Positions 1-9,347 of a DNA stretch of 64,000 nucleotides are shown here, piece after piece. Below the pieces are notes generated by a model that was not told the DNA's origin, ran no database searches, and was given only the letters and a program-made list of their open reading frames with translations. Location: positions 1 to 64,000 of the forward strand of contig CAZFME010000001.1 of the NCBI GenBank assembly GCA_964520055.1, given 5' to 3'. The translations under genes were made by a program, and so were the position numbers. Position 1 is the stretch's first letter. The number at the start of each line of letters is the position of its first letter. The DNA is from DUNY01 sp964520055. GTDB taxonomy: Bacteria; Bacillota; Thermosediminibacteria; Thermosediminibacterales; Tepidanaerobacteraceae.

Positions 1-1321
1 AGTGCACATGACATCCGGAAGATCTGCCTGTAGAGCCCACTTTTGCAATTTGCTGGCCTTTTTCCACCTGCTGGCCTACTGATACTGTAATGGAACTGTT
101 GTGAGCATAATAAGTTTCAATACCGCCGCCGTGGTTTATTATAACCAGGTTTCCGTACCCGCCACGCCGACCTGCAAAGGTAACAGTACCGCCGTTGGAG
201 GCTCTAACCGGAGCACCTTTACTTTGACCGATATCAATTCCCGTATGGAACTCCCTGCCCCGATTTCCATATGGTGAGTTGATTTGTCCCACCGTGGGCC
301 ATACAAATCTACCACTGCCACGGAAAGCCACTTCAGCTTTTGTCCCTCGGGCAACGACTCGGGTAACGGGCTCTTTAAGCACTTTTTCTCCAAGAACCGT
401 CTGTGAAATTTCCAGACCGTTTTTAAACAAAACCTCCGCTGCAACTTCCTTGGAGCCTTTCTCTCCCGGCTGTTTTACCTTTTGATCCCAGGTCCACATG
501 GAATTGTCTTTAACTATTTCAGTTTTATATGGTATTGATTCCTCATAAATAACCTTTTTCATCAGCGTAACATTCAACAGTGGTTTTACTTCAGTTAGAT
601 TTATTATGTCACCTAAGGCTAACTCATTTTCAGACTTTAGTTGAGGATTGGCCTTTATAAGATCATCAAGAGGAATATCCTCTTTTCGAGAAATTGACCA
701 TAGACTGTCGCCCTGAACCACTTCATATGTCCGGGTCTCAACGCCTCCCTTTAAAATCAGGTTTTTTGCCTCTTCAGGGTTTACAACTTCTTTGGGGTAA
801 ACGTATCTTTCCACCAATTTGACCTTTTCGGTCACTTGTAATTTAATCAATTCTCCCGGTGTCTGACTAATATAATGATCTTTTATCTGATCTAGAACCA
901 TTTCAGCTGTAGCTTTATCCTTAACCATGGCGATTTCTTTTCCGTCGATATTAATCGCAACTGCTTTAAGTCTATAAGTTAAAGCCGATTCCAGCTTTTT
1001 TAGCATCTCATCTTCCGTATCAAGTTTTTGCCCCAAGGCTTTCACCGGTGCTGCTTTTATATCCTGCACAAACTCAACATCTGCGCCGAGTTTGTTTTTA
1101 TATCTTTCTTTTAGCCCTGTTTTTATTTCGTTTAATGCTTGATGATTCTTTACATTTCCTATTTTTTTGCCATTGACACTTACTTCTAACACCGAGCGAC
1201 TGTAAAGGGTTATCAGAACAGTAAAAACCACAAACAAGCAAAATCCGGCAGCCACCAGAGTTCTTATTTTCTTGTCGGTCATTACTTTTAGATACAGCCC
1301 CTTAAAATCAGGTGTTTCCAT
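1..1321 (-). CDS. LysM-G5-M23 peptidoglycan endopeptidase (3' end cut by window edge)
   Basis: Cell-wall hydrolase that would cleave peptidoglycan peptide cross-links outside the cell. The frame is open from the ATG at 1321, which has a strong SD (aaaggag), to the window edge, about 440 codons. Seen in order: a short cytoplasmic start, one membrane anchor (about residues 22-42), a lysine-rich middle, a LysM domain (begins TYEVVQGDSLWSIS), a G5 domain, and an M23 (LytM) domain with FHTGID, YYAHNS and the start of the last zinc motif (CHVH) at the very edge. Only the last few residues are missing. Inferred to be a membrane-anchored growth or sporulation hydrolase. The leader (1322-1524) contains a small hairpin around aggaatc/gattcct but no riboswitch I recognise. 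Confidence 0.9.
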   Translation of the reverse strand, partial: METPDFKGLYLKVMTDKKIRTLVAAGFCLFVVFTVLITLYSRSVLEVSVNGKKIGNVKNHQALNEIKTGLKERYKNKLGADVEFVQDIKAAPVKALGQKLDTEDEMLKKLESALTYRLKAVAINIDGKEIAMVKDKATAEMVLDQIKDHYISQTPGELIKLQVTEKVKLVERYVYPKEVVNPEEAKNLILKGGVETRTYEVVQGDSLWSISRKEDIPLDDLIKANPQLKSENELALGDIINLTEVKPLLNVTLMKKVIYEESIPYKTEIVKDNSMWTWDQKVKQPGEKGSKEVAAEVLFKNGLEISQTVLGEKVLKEPVTRVVARGTKAEVAFRGSGRFVWPTVGQINSPYGNRGREFHTGIDIGQSKGAPVRASNGGTVTFAGRRGGYGNLVIINHGGGIETYYAHNSSITVSVGQQVEKGQQIAKVGSTGRSSGCHVH

Positions 1322-1524
1322 CCCCCCACTCCTTTCTTTTTTGTATCTTTTGGAAAGTGATAGTTTTGCTTGCTTTCCTCGATACATTGATTCAAACAAA
1401 AAGCATCGTTAGGAATCGTGACCTGATTCCTGCCCTATTTGTAAAAAATATGTAATAAGATTGTAATCAAATTGTAACATACTATATTATATTCTATACA
1501 AATCAAGATTTTCCTTCCTCTTAT

Positions 1525-2114
1525 TCAATTTTTCCCCAAACTTTTTACTTGTAAAACCTGGAAAAGGCCGATGAACATAATCGCGATGCCCATTATGGAA
1601 TTTTTCCCGGGCACTTCCCTAAGTAAAAAATATCCCAACAGAGTACCTCCTGTAATTTCCTGGGTCAAATTAACATTTCCCTGGTCAACATTGGCTCAAA
1701 GCCCGCTAAGATAATAATTCCCAAAATTACCATAAATATACCCCAATATTTAAATCTAGGTCAAGGATCCTTAAAAACCAATGCTGTTAAAATCGCAATC
1801 ATAACCGGTGCCGTATAAATTAGGCTGAGGGAATGGGCGATAGTAGTATACATTAGTGAGGCTATATGGAGCACAGAATGAAGGGCAGTAATCAGGCCAT
1901 AGAGCAAAAACTTTGGTATATCCACGGAATGAAGCCGAATCGGGGTTCCTGTGACTTTAGATATAATGAATATGAACATGGATCCAAAGAGCATCCTGAA
2001 AAAAGCTATCTGCCCCACCGGAAGATCACTAACACACCGGGTGAGAATAGGACTTGTACTGAAAAAAACAGTGCCAAGGCTAACAAGCAGCAGACCCCGG
2101 TTATTATAAACCAT
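1525..2114 (-). pseudogene. Decayed EamA/DMT-family transporter
   Basis: The first 117 codons (2114 to 1761) encode the N-terminal half of an EamA (drug/metabolite transporter) permease with about three hydrophobic helices and a typical EamA start (LLLVSLGTVFFSTSPI). A stop follows the motif VFKDP. Downstream, other frames still spell pieces of the second EamA repeat, including GGTLLGYFLLREVPGK and IMGIAIMFIGLFQVL, before a stop at 1525-1527. A full EamA protein has about 290-300 residues and 10 helices, so much of the middle is missing and at least two frame breaks are present. The gene is therefore inactivated; its original substrate cannot be told. Confidence 0.75.
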
Positions 2115-2175
2115 AATCCATAACCTTCAACCTCATTTTTGTTCTTTTAATGGTAATATAGTGAATTTATCATAT

Positions 2176-3672
2176 TTACGCGGCTTTTTCCAATGGTTCA
2201 TTGCCTTCAAGCCAGTTGTATATATAATCGGTCCAGTCCACACCTGTTACACGATTTAAAGCTTGGATAAAATCTGCGGCTGTTGCATTTTTATACAGGT
2301 TTTCTTTGAAATAGTATCGCAGTGCTTCCTGAAGTTTGCCCTTACCTATTCGCCCTTCCAATTCCATGAGCATTATGGTACCTTTGTAATATACCGTAGC
2401 ACTATAATCCTTCCAATCGGAAAAATCCGATAGGGGTCTTAGGATGGGACCAGGTGTATTTGATACTTCATAAAGTTTATAAGGGTTTAAAATGGCTTGT
2501 TCATATACCTGTTGCCAAATCTTCCTACCGTAATAGTACTCATAATACAAAAGCGTCGAGTACTCGGCCAAGGCTTCATCAAGCCAAGCCTCCTCTATCT
2601 GATTATTTCCTACGAGTCCATACCACCATTGATGAGCCGTCTCATGAACCACAACATACTCAAGAAACCTACTGGGACCATAAAACTCATCACCTACCAT
2701 GACCAGATTGGGATATTCCATGCCACCGATATAAAAGTCAGAGGCAACGACACAATAATCATCATATGGGTACTGGCCAAAGTGTTCGTTAAAGTAAAGC
2801 AATGCTTTTTGTGCATGCTCAAGAGCTTTTATGCCATAAACTTCTTTGTCTCTTGTATAATAAGAAGTAATGCGAGTTTTTCCGGCACTTACCTCTTTAG
2901 TGTCAAAGTTCGCACCGGCTATCCATGCAAAGTCTCTTACCGGCCCCGTGTTAAAGCTCCAAGTAACCAGCCCCCCTTCTTTATGTTTTTGTTGTAGGCT
3001 ACCACTGGCAGCAATGGTGTAATCCTTTGGAGCTTTTATATGTACCTCATAAAGTCCCACTTCACTATAAAATGGATCTCCTACACTATAATACGGGTCT
3101 TTATGCCAACCTTGTTCATCATATACTGCCAATATCGGGTACCAATTGGCAATATTAAAAGTGTTTTGCCCATAGCCAAAACGCCCATGTGAAGGAGGAA
3201 CTGCTGCTTCGAACTCAAAGGTTAGAACCAGCTTTTTTTGTAGTTTCAAAGGTTCTTTTAATATTATCTTCAACAGAGTATCCTTTATTTCATAATCGAC
3301 CTCACGAGCTTCAACCAACAGCTTTTTAAGGGTTATATAGCCGGGAGCAAAGCCTTCGGGATAAGCCCGCTCCATTTCTCCCTTAGGAAAGGGGACTTCA
3401 TCAAAAGTCTTAAAGGCATTTGGATAAAGGTGAAAGTAAAGTTCTTCAAACTGTTTTGCTTTATTATTGATGATCGTGGTTTTTTGAAGGACGGTAACCC
3501 TTTTTTTTTCAGGATTAAATGTCACATCCATTTCATACCGGGGACATGTTATCATAATTTTTTCAGCTCTTTTTCGTGCTTCCTCTCTGTATCCTCTTTG
3601 AATAAATGAGAAGCTCAAACCCATTGTAAGCAATACAATCCCAAAAATAATGGCAAGTTTCTTTTTTTTCAC
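2176..3672 (-). CDS. M1-family zinc metallopeptidase, membrane-anchored
   Basis: 498-residue gluzincin aminopeptidase-like protein. A lysine-rich start and one hydrophobic segment (about residues 5-24) suggest a signal anchor and activity outside the membrane. The catalytic zinc site is intact: HETAH followed 18 residues later by the third ligand in WLDE, and a substrate-recognition segment GGMEYPN replaces the usual GAMEN. The N-terminal half matches the beta-sandwich domain of M1 enzymes; the long C-terminal helical domain of PepN/ERAP types is absent, which is common in bacterial M1 homologues of about 500 residues. It stands alone, so the physiological substrate is unknown. Confidence 0.9.
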   Translation of the reverse strand: MKKKKLAIIFGIVLLTMGLSFSFIQRGYREEARKRAEKIMITCPRYEMDVTFNPEKKRVTVLQKTTIINNKAKQFEELYFHLYPNAFKTFDEVPFPKGEMERAYPEGFAPGYITLKKLLVEAREVDYEIKDTLLKIILKEPLKLQKKLVLTFEFEAAVPPSHGRFGYGQNTFNIANWYPILAVYDEQGWHKDPYYSVGDPFYSEVGLYEVHIKAPKDYTIAASGSLQQKHKEGGLVTWSFNTGPVRDFAWIAGANFDTKEVSAGKTRITSYYTRDKEVYGIKALEHAQKALLYFNEHFGQYPYDDYCVVASDFYIGGMEYPNLVMVGDEFYGPSRFLEYVVVHETAHQWWYGLVGNNQIEEAWLDEALAEYSTLLYYEYYYGRKIWQQVYEQAILNPYKLYEVSNTPGPILRPLSDFSDWKDYSATVYYKGTIMLMELEGRIGKGKLQEALRYYFKENLYKNATAADFIQALNRVTGVDWTDYIYNWLEGNEPLEKAA

Positions 3673-3902
3673 CTGAATTTTCCCCTTTCCGGGTTTTTAC
3701 AAATCATAGGCGGTTATTTTCTATAATACCATTCAATAGTTAATCTATTTACTCTTTTACAGTTTTATTCTAAAATAAGTTTTGTTTCCCCTGGCTTCCT
3801 TGGCATTTATAACCTGAAGTTCATTATAGTAGAATATGTTTGGGAATTTAAATGCAAAAAAATAATCATCATATCCAAAAATGATGATTCGGAGGCATTG
3901 CC

Positions 3903-4169
3903 GTGGACGACAAGGTGTATGATCTTCTTATCAAATTGTACGATTTGTACGATGAGTTTAATAAAAGATTTGACAAGGTTGACGGTAAATTGGAGAATGT
4001 TGAAGGTAGACTGTCTAAACTGGGAATGAAAATTGATGGAGAGGTTACCGATATGATTCGAGCTTTATTTGATGATAGAGAAGTTATGCATGAAAAGCTA
4101 GATAACATACAGGTTGATATTAACAATTTATCAATGAAAACCGCTAATCATGACAATAGAATAAAATAA
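3903..4169 (+). CDS. Small coiled-coil protein of unknown function
   Basis: 88 residues starting at GTG with an SD (cggagg) 8 bases upstream. It is highly charged and heptad-like throughout (KVDGKLENVEGRLSKLG and later KLDNIQVDINNLSMK), so it should form one long coiled coil. There is no membrane segment, no cysteine and no recognisable domain. It resembles short helical proteins found as orphan genes or beside MerR-like regulators in clostridia, but I cannot assign a role. It is oriented against its neighbours and ends about 90 bases before the tRNA-Gly terminator. Confidence 0.6.
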   Translation: MDDKVYDLLIKLYDLYDEFNKRFDKVDGKLENVEGRLSKLGMKIDGEVTDMIRALFDDREVMHEKLDNIQVDINNLSMKTANHDNRIK

Positions 4170-4258
4170 AATCCGGCGCTAGTAAAGATTCGGGTTCTTT
4201 TCATATTTACAGTGTAAAATCAGTGGTAAAGCATAGGCTTAGGCTATCGGCCTATGAT

Positions 4259-4301
4259 AAAAAAAACGGGTTTTGGAACGTCCATCAAAACTCCAAAACC
4301 C
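4259..4301 (-). terminator. Rho-independent terminator of tRNA-Gly
   Basis: Ten-base inverted repeat gggttttgga / tccaaaaccc (4268-4277 and 4292-4301). On the minus strand it is followed by an uninterrupted T run (4259-4266). It lies just downstream of tRNA-Gly. Confidence 0.85.
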
Positions 4302-4315
4302 ACTGTTTGTCTAGC

Positions 4316-4390
4316 TGGAGCGGAAAACGGGATTTGAACCCGCGGCCCTCGGCTTGGGAAGCCGATGCTCTACCACTGAGCTATTTCCGC
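4316..4390 (-). tRNA. tRNA-Gly (anticodon CCC)
   Basis: Full cloverleaf of 75 nt with encoded CCA. The acceptor arms GCGGAAA/TTTCCGC pair; the anticodon stem TCGGC/GCCGA encloses loop TTCCCAA, giving anticodon CCC; the T-loop reads TTCAAAT. It is transcribed alone and followed by its own terminator. Confidence 0.95.
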
Positions 4391-4826
4391 ACGCTTTCTT
4401 TGTTTGTAATATTTATTATAAAGCCCTTGAGGTAATTTGTCAACCGAGTGCAAAACTAATAGTAAAGCCTACAAGCCCGAAGAAATCCGCAGGTAAAAAT
4501 CAAATCTTCAATAATACGTGTTCTAATACATTAATGCTTTGTGGGCATCCGTCCTGAGTTTGGTTTTCTTAGATCCATCAAGCTTCACTTTATATAAACA
4601 CCATTTATCGCTTTCATTCCTACCCCGCTGGCAATTAACAAAAGCGCTTTCAGTGTCTCAGCTATTATATGTAATCCTATCTCAGCCAGCCACGAATTAA
4701 TTTCGGCATTATTATCCTTTATGTATTTTCATTGTATTGGGGTTTATTTAATATGTCAATATAGTATGATGTCAAAAAAAATCCAAGGAATTAAAAACTA
4801 TTATTCAACTATGTTGAGAAGATAGT
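4391..4826. other. Intergenic stretch without a clear gene
   Basis: No convincing gene. On the minus strand 4585-4725 stays open and encodes a hydrophobic tail (AEIGLHIIAETLKALLLIAS), but a stop lies directly upstream and no start codon or SD is present. At most it is the C-terminal remnant of a small membrane protein. Confidence 0.5.
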
Positions 4827-4862
4827 AAAAAACCAGGATAATTTCAACATTATCCTGGTTTT
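4827..4862 (-). terminator. Terminator of the tRNA-Lys/tRNA-Glu unit
   Basis: Perfect 12-bp stem aaccaggataat / attatcctggtt (4831-4842, 4849-4860) with a 6-base loop. On the minus strand it is followed by a T run (4827-4832), directly downstream of tRNA-Glu. Confidence 0.9.
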
Positions 4863-4882
4863 AATATGCTCAATATTAAAAT

Positions 4883-4957
4883 TGGTGACCCCGAGGGGAC
4901 TCGAACCCCTGATACCGCCGTGAAAGGGCGATGTCTTAACCACTTGACCACGGGGCC
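4883..4957 (-). tRNA. tRNA-Glu (anticodon TTC)
   Basis: 75-nt cloverleaf with encoded CCA. The acceptor GGCCCCG pairs with CGGGGTC (one G-T pair). The anticodon stem TCGCC/GGCGG encloses CTTTCAC, anticodon TTC; the T-loop is TTCGAGT. Four bases separate it from the upstream tRNA-Lys, so the two are probably co-transcribed. Confidence 0.95.
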
Positions 4958-4961
4958 ACAT

Positions 4962-5037
4962 TGGTGAGCCATCCGCGACTCGAACGCGGGACGCCCTGAT
5001 TAAAAGTCAGGTGCTCTGCCGACTGAGCTAATGGCTC
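4962..5037 (-). tRNA. tRNA-Lys (anticodon TTT)
   Basis: 76-nt cloverleaf with encoded CCA. The acceptor GAGCCAT pairs with ATGGCTC; the anticodon loop CTTTTAA gives TTT; the T-arm CCGCG/CGCGG is perfect. First gene of a two-tRNA unit with tRNA-Glu. Confidence 0.95.
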
Positions 5038-5158
5038 ACTTAAAACAGCAGTTATTATATTACTATAAAACCTTATTTCTGTCAACACCTTGATCCTTAA
5101 AACACCTCAAAATAGGCCTTTGATTGCGGCTATGCTGTGTAGTATAGTATTGTAAGCA

Positions 5159-6544
5159 TTACAATACACGGTTTAGTATCTCCCGTGCCACCATTACACC
5201 CGATGCCGAAGCTTGTGCTAAGCCACGGGTTACACCGGCTCCGTCCCCAGCTGCAAAGAGATTAGTTATCTGTGTTTCCAAATTGGAAGTCAAAGCAGGC
5301 CTGGAAGAATAAAATTTAACTTCAGCACCGTATAGCAGTGTATGATGTGAATATACCCCGGGAGCCAACTTATCCATGGCTTCTAACATTTCCAAGATAC
5401 TCACCATGTGGCGATATGGAAACACCAAGCTTAGGTCACCGGGTGTAGCCTCTTTGAGTGTGGGTTCCACCAATCCCCGTTTTATCCGCTCAGGAGTAGA
5501 TCTCCTGCCTGACAGCAAATCCCCCAACCGTTGAATAAGTACACCACCACCCAACATATTGGCCAAAGTAGCGATATATTTACCATAAGAAATCGGCTCT
5601 TTGAATGGTTCCGTAAAGGTCTTGCTCACCAGTAAGGCAAAGTTGGTATTGGTCGTCCTTCTATCCGAATAACTGTGACCATTGACGGTAATGAGACCAC
5701 TGTTATTTTCCATAACCACTTCACCGTAGGGATTCATGCAGAAAGTCCTGACTTTGTCATCAAAGGATTTTGAGTAATAAATCAGCTTTGACTCATAGAC
5801 TACATCAGTCAAGTGTTCCATTACAACCGAGGGAACTTCTATTCGGACACCGATATCCACAGGATTAATGGACATATCCAGCTTTAAGCGTATTGCTTCC
5901 TTTGCAAACCACTCAGCACCCTCCCGACCGGGAACGACTACTACATAATCGGCAAAATATTCTTCACCGCTGAAAGTTTTAATACCAGCTACTCGTTCAC
6001 CTTCAACCACCAAGTTTTTTACATCGGTACATGTTTTTATTTTAACCTTAGAATCCAGGTAATCTCTCATTTGTTTTAAAATATTCCAACACTTTTCGGT
6101 ACCTAAGTGTTTTAATTTTGCCGGTATTAGTCTTAAATCGGCAGTAGCCGCTTTCTGTTGAATTTCACGAATCCTATGGCTCTCTGCGCCATGAATAATC
6201 TCTGTGGCTCCATAGCTTAAATATACTTTATCCACATAATTAATCAGATCCATTACTTGGCCTCGTGATATATATTCATCCAGCCATCCGCCAAATTCAG
6301 TTGTAAGGGTAAGCTTACCATCACTGAAAGCTCCTGCACCGCCCCAACCGTTCACTATGGAACAGGGATTACAGCGAATACACTGAATATTTTTTTGCTT
6401 AGAGGGGCAATTTCGGTTTTCAATATCTTTTCCTTTTTCAACGATGAGTATTGACAGGTGAGGTGCCTTTTCCACCAGTTCAAGAGCAGTAAATATCCCT
6501 GCCGGACCGGCACCAACTATAATTACATCATAATTTTTGGGCAT
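5159..6544 (-). CDS. COG2509-type FAD-dependent oxidoreductase
   Basis: 461-residue flavoprotein of the uncharacterised COG2509 family. The N-terminal dinucleotide-binding motif is GAGPAGIF, a cysteine-rich stretch CIRCNPCSIVNGWGGAGAFS follows, and a second FAD motif near the C terminus includes LFAAGDGAGVTRGLAQA. The substrate is unknown; family members are soluble dehydrogenase-like proteins common in anaerobes. The start at 6544 is chosen because gcgggga precedes it by 5 bases; an upstream in-frame ATG at 6568 lacks an SD. Single-gene unit downstream of a 264-bp gap. Confidence 0.85.
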   Translation of the reverse strand: MPKNYDVIIVGAGPAGIFTALELVEKAPHLSILIVEKGKDIENRNCPSKQKNIQCIRCNPCSIVNGWGGAGAFSDGKLTLTTEFGGWLDEYISRGQVMDLINYVDKVYLSYGATEIIHGAESHRIREIQQKAATADLRLIPAKLKHLGTEKCWNILKQMRDYLDSKVKIKTCTDVKNLVVEGERVAGIKTFSGEEYFADYVVVVPGREGAEWFAKEAIRLKLDMSINPVDIGVRIEVPSVVMEHLTDVVYESKLIYYSKSFDDKVRTFCMNPYGEVVMENNSGLITVNGHSYSDRRTTNTNFALLVSKTFTEPFKEPISYGKYIATLANMLGGGVLIQRLGDLLSGRRSTPERIKRGLVEPTLKEATPGDLSLVFPYRHMVSILEMLEAMDKLAPGVYSHHTLLYGAEVKFYSSRPALTSNLETQITNLFAAGDGAGVTRGLAQASASGVMVAREILNRVL

Positions 6545-6808
6545 TATATTCCCCGCTTTCATTATCAAGATGGCACTTTTTGATACCGGTGTTTTTTTAT
6601 AAATGTTGCATTTTCATTTATAAAGGCTTTTCTGCTTTACAACAATACTAATATACCAGAATCTAAAGGAAAAATCAATTTATTTTCCGAATATTTTATT
6701 AAAATGTATATTTATTGTTAAGGACAACCTCATCCTTAGTGAATACATATTGGGATTATTGAAATACTACAAAGTAGACCACTGCAAATTATAAAAGGGA
6801 GGATTTTT

Positions 6809-6994
6809 ATGGTAGAATTCAAAGCGTCACCCATAGATTTCAAACAATACTCCATCAAGCCTTCGGACATCGGATATGAAACCGAAACTGCTGCAGAAAT
6901 ATCACCTACCGCCAGACTAGCCTATGGAAGAACGGCGAAGCAGCAAGGCAGCGGTAACACTAGACCGCCGCTAATGTTGTATCCAGGAGAATGA
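6809..6994 (+). CDS. Small orphan protein, 61 residues, unknown
   Basis: Starts at ATG with a strong SD (aaaagggagg) at good spacing. It is a hydrophilic peptide without cysteine or membrane segment, with several prolines and a glycine/serine-rich C-terminal third. I do not recognise it. The SD and isolated position argue that it is a real small gene rather than a chance frame. No modification or export gene is adjacent (the Opp operon downstream points towards it), so there is no contextual hint of a precursor-peptide role. Confidence 0.55.
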   Translation: MVEFKASPIDFKQYSIKPSDIGYETETAAEISPTARLAYGRTAKQQGSGNTRPPLMLYPGE

Positions 6995-7062
6995 TTGTTT
7001 ATTCGTTGACAAATAGCTGATTTTTTGGTTAACTGCACGTGATTTAACATATAAAATACTTC

Positions 7063-7105
7063 GGCCGTCAGTTATAATAGCTAAATCATATTGTAACTGA
7101 CGGCC
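7063..7105. repeat. 12-bp inverted repeat in a gene-free stretch
   Basis: Perfect arms ggccgtcagtta (7063-7074) and taactgacggcc (7094-7105) around a 19-base loop, in the otherwise gene-free 6995-7341 interval. No T run follows on either strand, so it is not a classical terminator. It lies between the small orphan gene and the convergent 3' end of oppF and may end either transcript or stabilise an RNA end. Confidence 0.6.
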
Positions 7106-7341
7106 ATCATAAGCGGTGTAAAAACTTCAAAATAACTAACCAGATATCAAAGCATACTGAACATAAAGCCTGGGAAGAGATATAAGTTTATTGGGTTGGA
7201 AGCACAACCACATGCATGGAGCCTTCTTCTGGTCGAGAAAAACAGAGGTATATATTCGTATCGGTTCATGTTAACGTTAAAATACAAGTGGAGATATTAT
7301 CCTATTACAATAAATATTCGATGATACTTTTGTATCTTCGC

Positions 7342-8295
7342 TTATTTCCTATTACCCACGAAATGGCAGGCAACAAAGCGCCCCTGAATGAATTCCCTTA
7401 AAGACGGCGTTTCTGTCTTGCAGATTTCTTCACAATATCTGCATCGCCCTGCAAAGCGACATCCAGGTTTCGGATTAATGGGATTTGGCACATCTCCTTC
7501 AAGAATAATTTTTTTCCTTTGTACATCCATCCGAGGAACAGGTACTGCCGATAATAAAGCCTGAGTATAGGGGTGTAAAGGTTCTTTAAATATCGCTTTA
7601 TAATCCGATAGTTCAACTATTTGACCTAAATACATAACGGCTACTCTGTCGCTGATGTGCTTTACGACACTTAAGTCGTGTGAGATAAATAAATAAGTCA
7701 GGTTGAATTCCTTTTGAAGATGCTGTAAAAGATTTAGAATCTGGGCTTGAATTGATACATCAAGAGCTGAAACCGGTTCGTCCAAAACCATAAAAACCGG
7801 TTTAAGAGCGATAGCCCGCGCAACTCCTACTCTTTGCCTTCTTCCACCGTCAAGTTCATGAGGATAAGAATTGGCGAGGCGCCTGGCCAATCCGACAGTT
7901 TCCATTAATTCATAGATACGTCGCTCTAATTCTCTTTTATCAGAATATATTTTTTGTACTATTAATGGCTCTGAAATTGATTCAAATACATTCTTTCGTG
8001 CGTCCAGCGAAGCATAAGGATCCTGAAAGACTATCTGCATTTTGCGACGCATGCGACGCATTTCCCTTTTGTTAAGATTAGCTAAATCTTTTCCTTCAAA
8101 GAGGATTTCTCCTTCTGTTGCTTCAAGTAAACGAATAACCAGTCTTCCAATTGTTGACTTTCCGCAACCTGATTCACCAACCAACCCCAATGTCTCACCT
8201 TTTTCAATCTGAAGATTTACACCGTCAACAGCATGTAATAGCCCGCTTTTGGTTTTAAAATACTTTTTTAAGTTTTTTACTTCTAACAGTACCAT
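7342..8295 (-). CDS. oppF: Oligopeptide ABC transporter ATPase (OppF/DppF-like)
   Basis: 317-residue ATPase that energises peptide import as one half of the OppDF dimer on the cytoplasmic face. Walker A is GESGCGKS, Walker B ends MVLDEPVSALD, and the C-terminal oligopeptide-transporter extension has a cysteine cluster (CRFAGRCRYCEEIC) that probably binds an iron-sulfur cluster, as known for some Dpp/Opp ATPases. The ABC signature is LDGGR instead of LSGGQ. The start at 8295 follows an aaggaggtg SD by 14 bases; an upstream ATG at 8325 overlaps the oppD stop but has no SD. Last gene of the operon. Confidence 0.93.
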   Translation of the reverse strand: MVLLEVKNLKKYFKTKSGLLHAVDGVNLQIEKGETLGLVGESGCGKSTIGRLVIRLLEATEGEILFEGKDLANLNKREMRRMRRKMQIVFQDPYASLDARKNVFESISEPLIVQKIYSDKRELERRIYELMETVGLARRLANSYPHELDGGRRQRVGVARAIALKPVFMVLDEPVSALDVSIQAQILNLLQHLQKEFNLTYLFISHDLSVVKHISDRVAVMYLGQIVELSDYKAIFKEPLHPYTQALLSAVPVPRMDVQRKKIILEGDVPNPINPKPGCRFAGRCRYCEEICKTETPSLREFIQGRFVACHFVGNRK

Positions 8296-8321
8296 TTTTA
8301 AAACGTTCACCTCCTTCTTTG

Positions 8322-9335
8322 TCATACCGACATTTTAACGGACATCTCTGATGATGCCCCGTTTTGCGGCAGAGCAAAGAAGCACTTCACATAATGTTCT
8401 GACGATACTTTAACTGCGGATGGTTCTTCTTTTCCACATCTCTCGCATTTATAATCACATCTTGTATGAAATCTACAGCCGGAAGGTAGGTTGGATGGAT
8501 CTGGCATCAAGCCACGGATGGGGATAAGCTCATTGTTATCGGAATATAAATCGGGGATACAGGTAAATAGTCCTTTAGTGTAAGGATGCTGGGCGTGAAG
8601 AAATATGTCTTCACGAGTACCATACTCCACCACCTGACCAGCATACATAATGGCAACATAGTCACATATCTCAGCAACAATCCCTAAATCATGAGTAATC
8701 ATAATCATAGAAGTATTATACTGCTTCTTAAGCCGTTTCATTAATTCCAGCACCTGGGCTTGGATTGTAACATCAAGTGCAGTGGTAGGCTCATCGGCTA
8801 TCAAAAGCTGAGGGTTACAGGCCAGTGCTATCGCAATAACCACTCTCTGTTTCATGCCTCCGGAAAACTGGTGAGGATAGTCATTAGCACGGTCATGTTT
8901 TATACCGACTGTCTCCAACATTTCTTCTGCTAGTTCAAAGGCCTTGTGTTTATTTACCTTTTTATGAAGGCAAATAGCCTCCATAATCTGTTCGCCAACA
9001 GTTAGGACAGGATTCAAGGAAGTCATTGGATCCTGAAAAATCATAGATATTTTTTCTCCTCGGATAGAGCGCATCTCTCTTTTTGTTTTTTTCAGTAAGT
9101 CTTCACCTTTAAAAAGTATTTCACCATTTTTTATTACTGAAGGAGGAACAGGCAAAATCCGCATAATCGTTTTTACAGTAGTTGTTTTACCGGCGCCTGT
9201 TTCACCCACTAGCCCTAATGTCTGCCCAGCACCAACAGAAAGGTTCAGGTTTTCTACTGCCCTTATCGTTCCGTCTACGGTAACATAGTGTACTGTCAAG
9301 TTTTTTATTTCCAGGAGTTTTTCCTGCTGGGACAT
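8322..9335 (-). CDS. oppD: Oligopeptide ABC transporter ATPase (OppD/DppD-like)
   Basis: 337-residue partner ATPase of oppF. Walker A is GETGAGKT, the ABC signature is the regular FSGGMKQRV, Walker B ends LLIADEPTTALD. The C-terminal extension has Cys residues (CRFHTRCDYKCERC) like OppF. SD aaggagg 7-8 bases before the ATG. Together the two ATPases make a heterodimer in which the normal signature of this subunit and the altered one in oppF serve different ATP sites (inference). Confidence 0.94.
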   Translation of the reverse strand: MSQQEKLLEIKNLTVHYVTVDGTIRAVENLNLSVGAGQTLGLVGETGAGKTTTVKTIMRILPVPPSVIKNGEILFKGEDLLKKTKREMRSIRGEKISMIFQDPMTSLNPVLTVGEQIMEAICLHKKVNKHKAFELAEEMLETVGIKHDRANDYPHQFSGGMKQRVVIAIALACNPQLLIADEPTTALDVTIQAQVLELMKRLKKQYNTSMIMITHDLGIVAEICDYVAIMYAGQVVEYGTREDIFLHAQHPYTKGLFTCIPDLYSDNNELIPIRGLMPDPSNLPSGCRFHTRCDYKCERCGKEEPSAVKVSSEHYVKCFFALPQNGASSEMSVKMSV

Positions 9336-9347
9336 GCTTTTACCTCC

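Noticed and set aside
1322..1524. Possible c-di-AMP (ydaO-type) riboswitch before the LysM-G5-M23 gene
   Set aside because: Such genes often have it, but the leader shows only a small hairpin and none of the conserved G-rich elements I would expect.
4223..4557. Frames across tRNA-Gly on the plus strand
   Set aside because: They read through the complement of the tRNA and its terminator.
4585..4725. Hydrophobic 40-codon open stretch on the minus strand
   Set aside because: No start codon or SD, stop immediately upstream; at most a remnant.
7216..7401. 61-codon plus-strand frame overlapping the 3' end of oppF
   Set aside because: No SD, overlaps a clear gene, and unusual composition.
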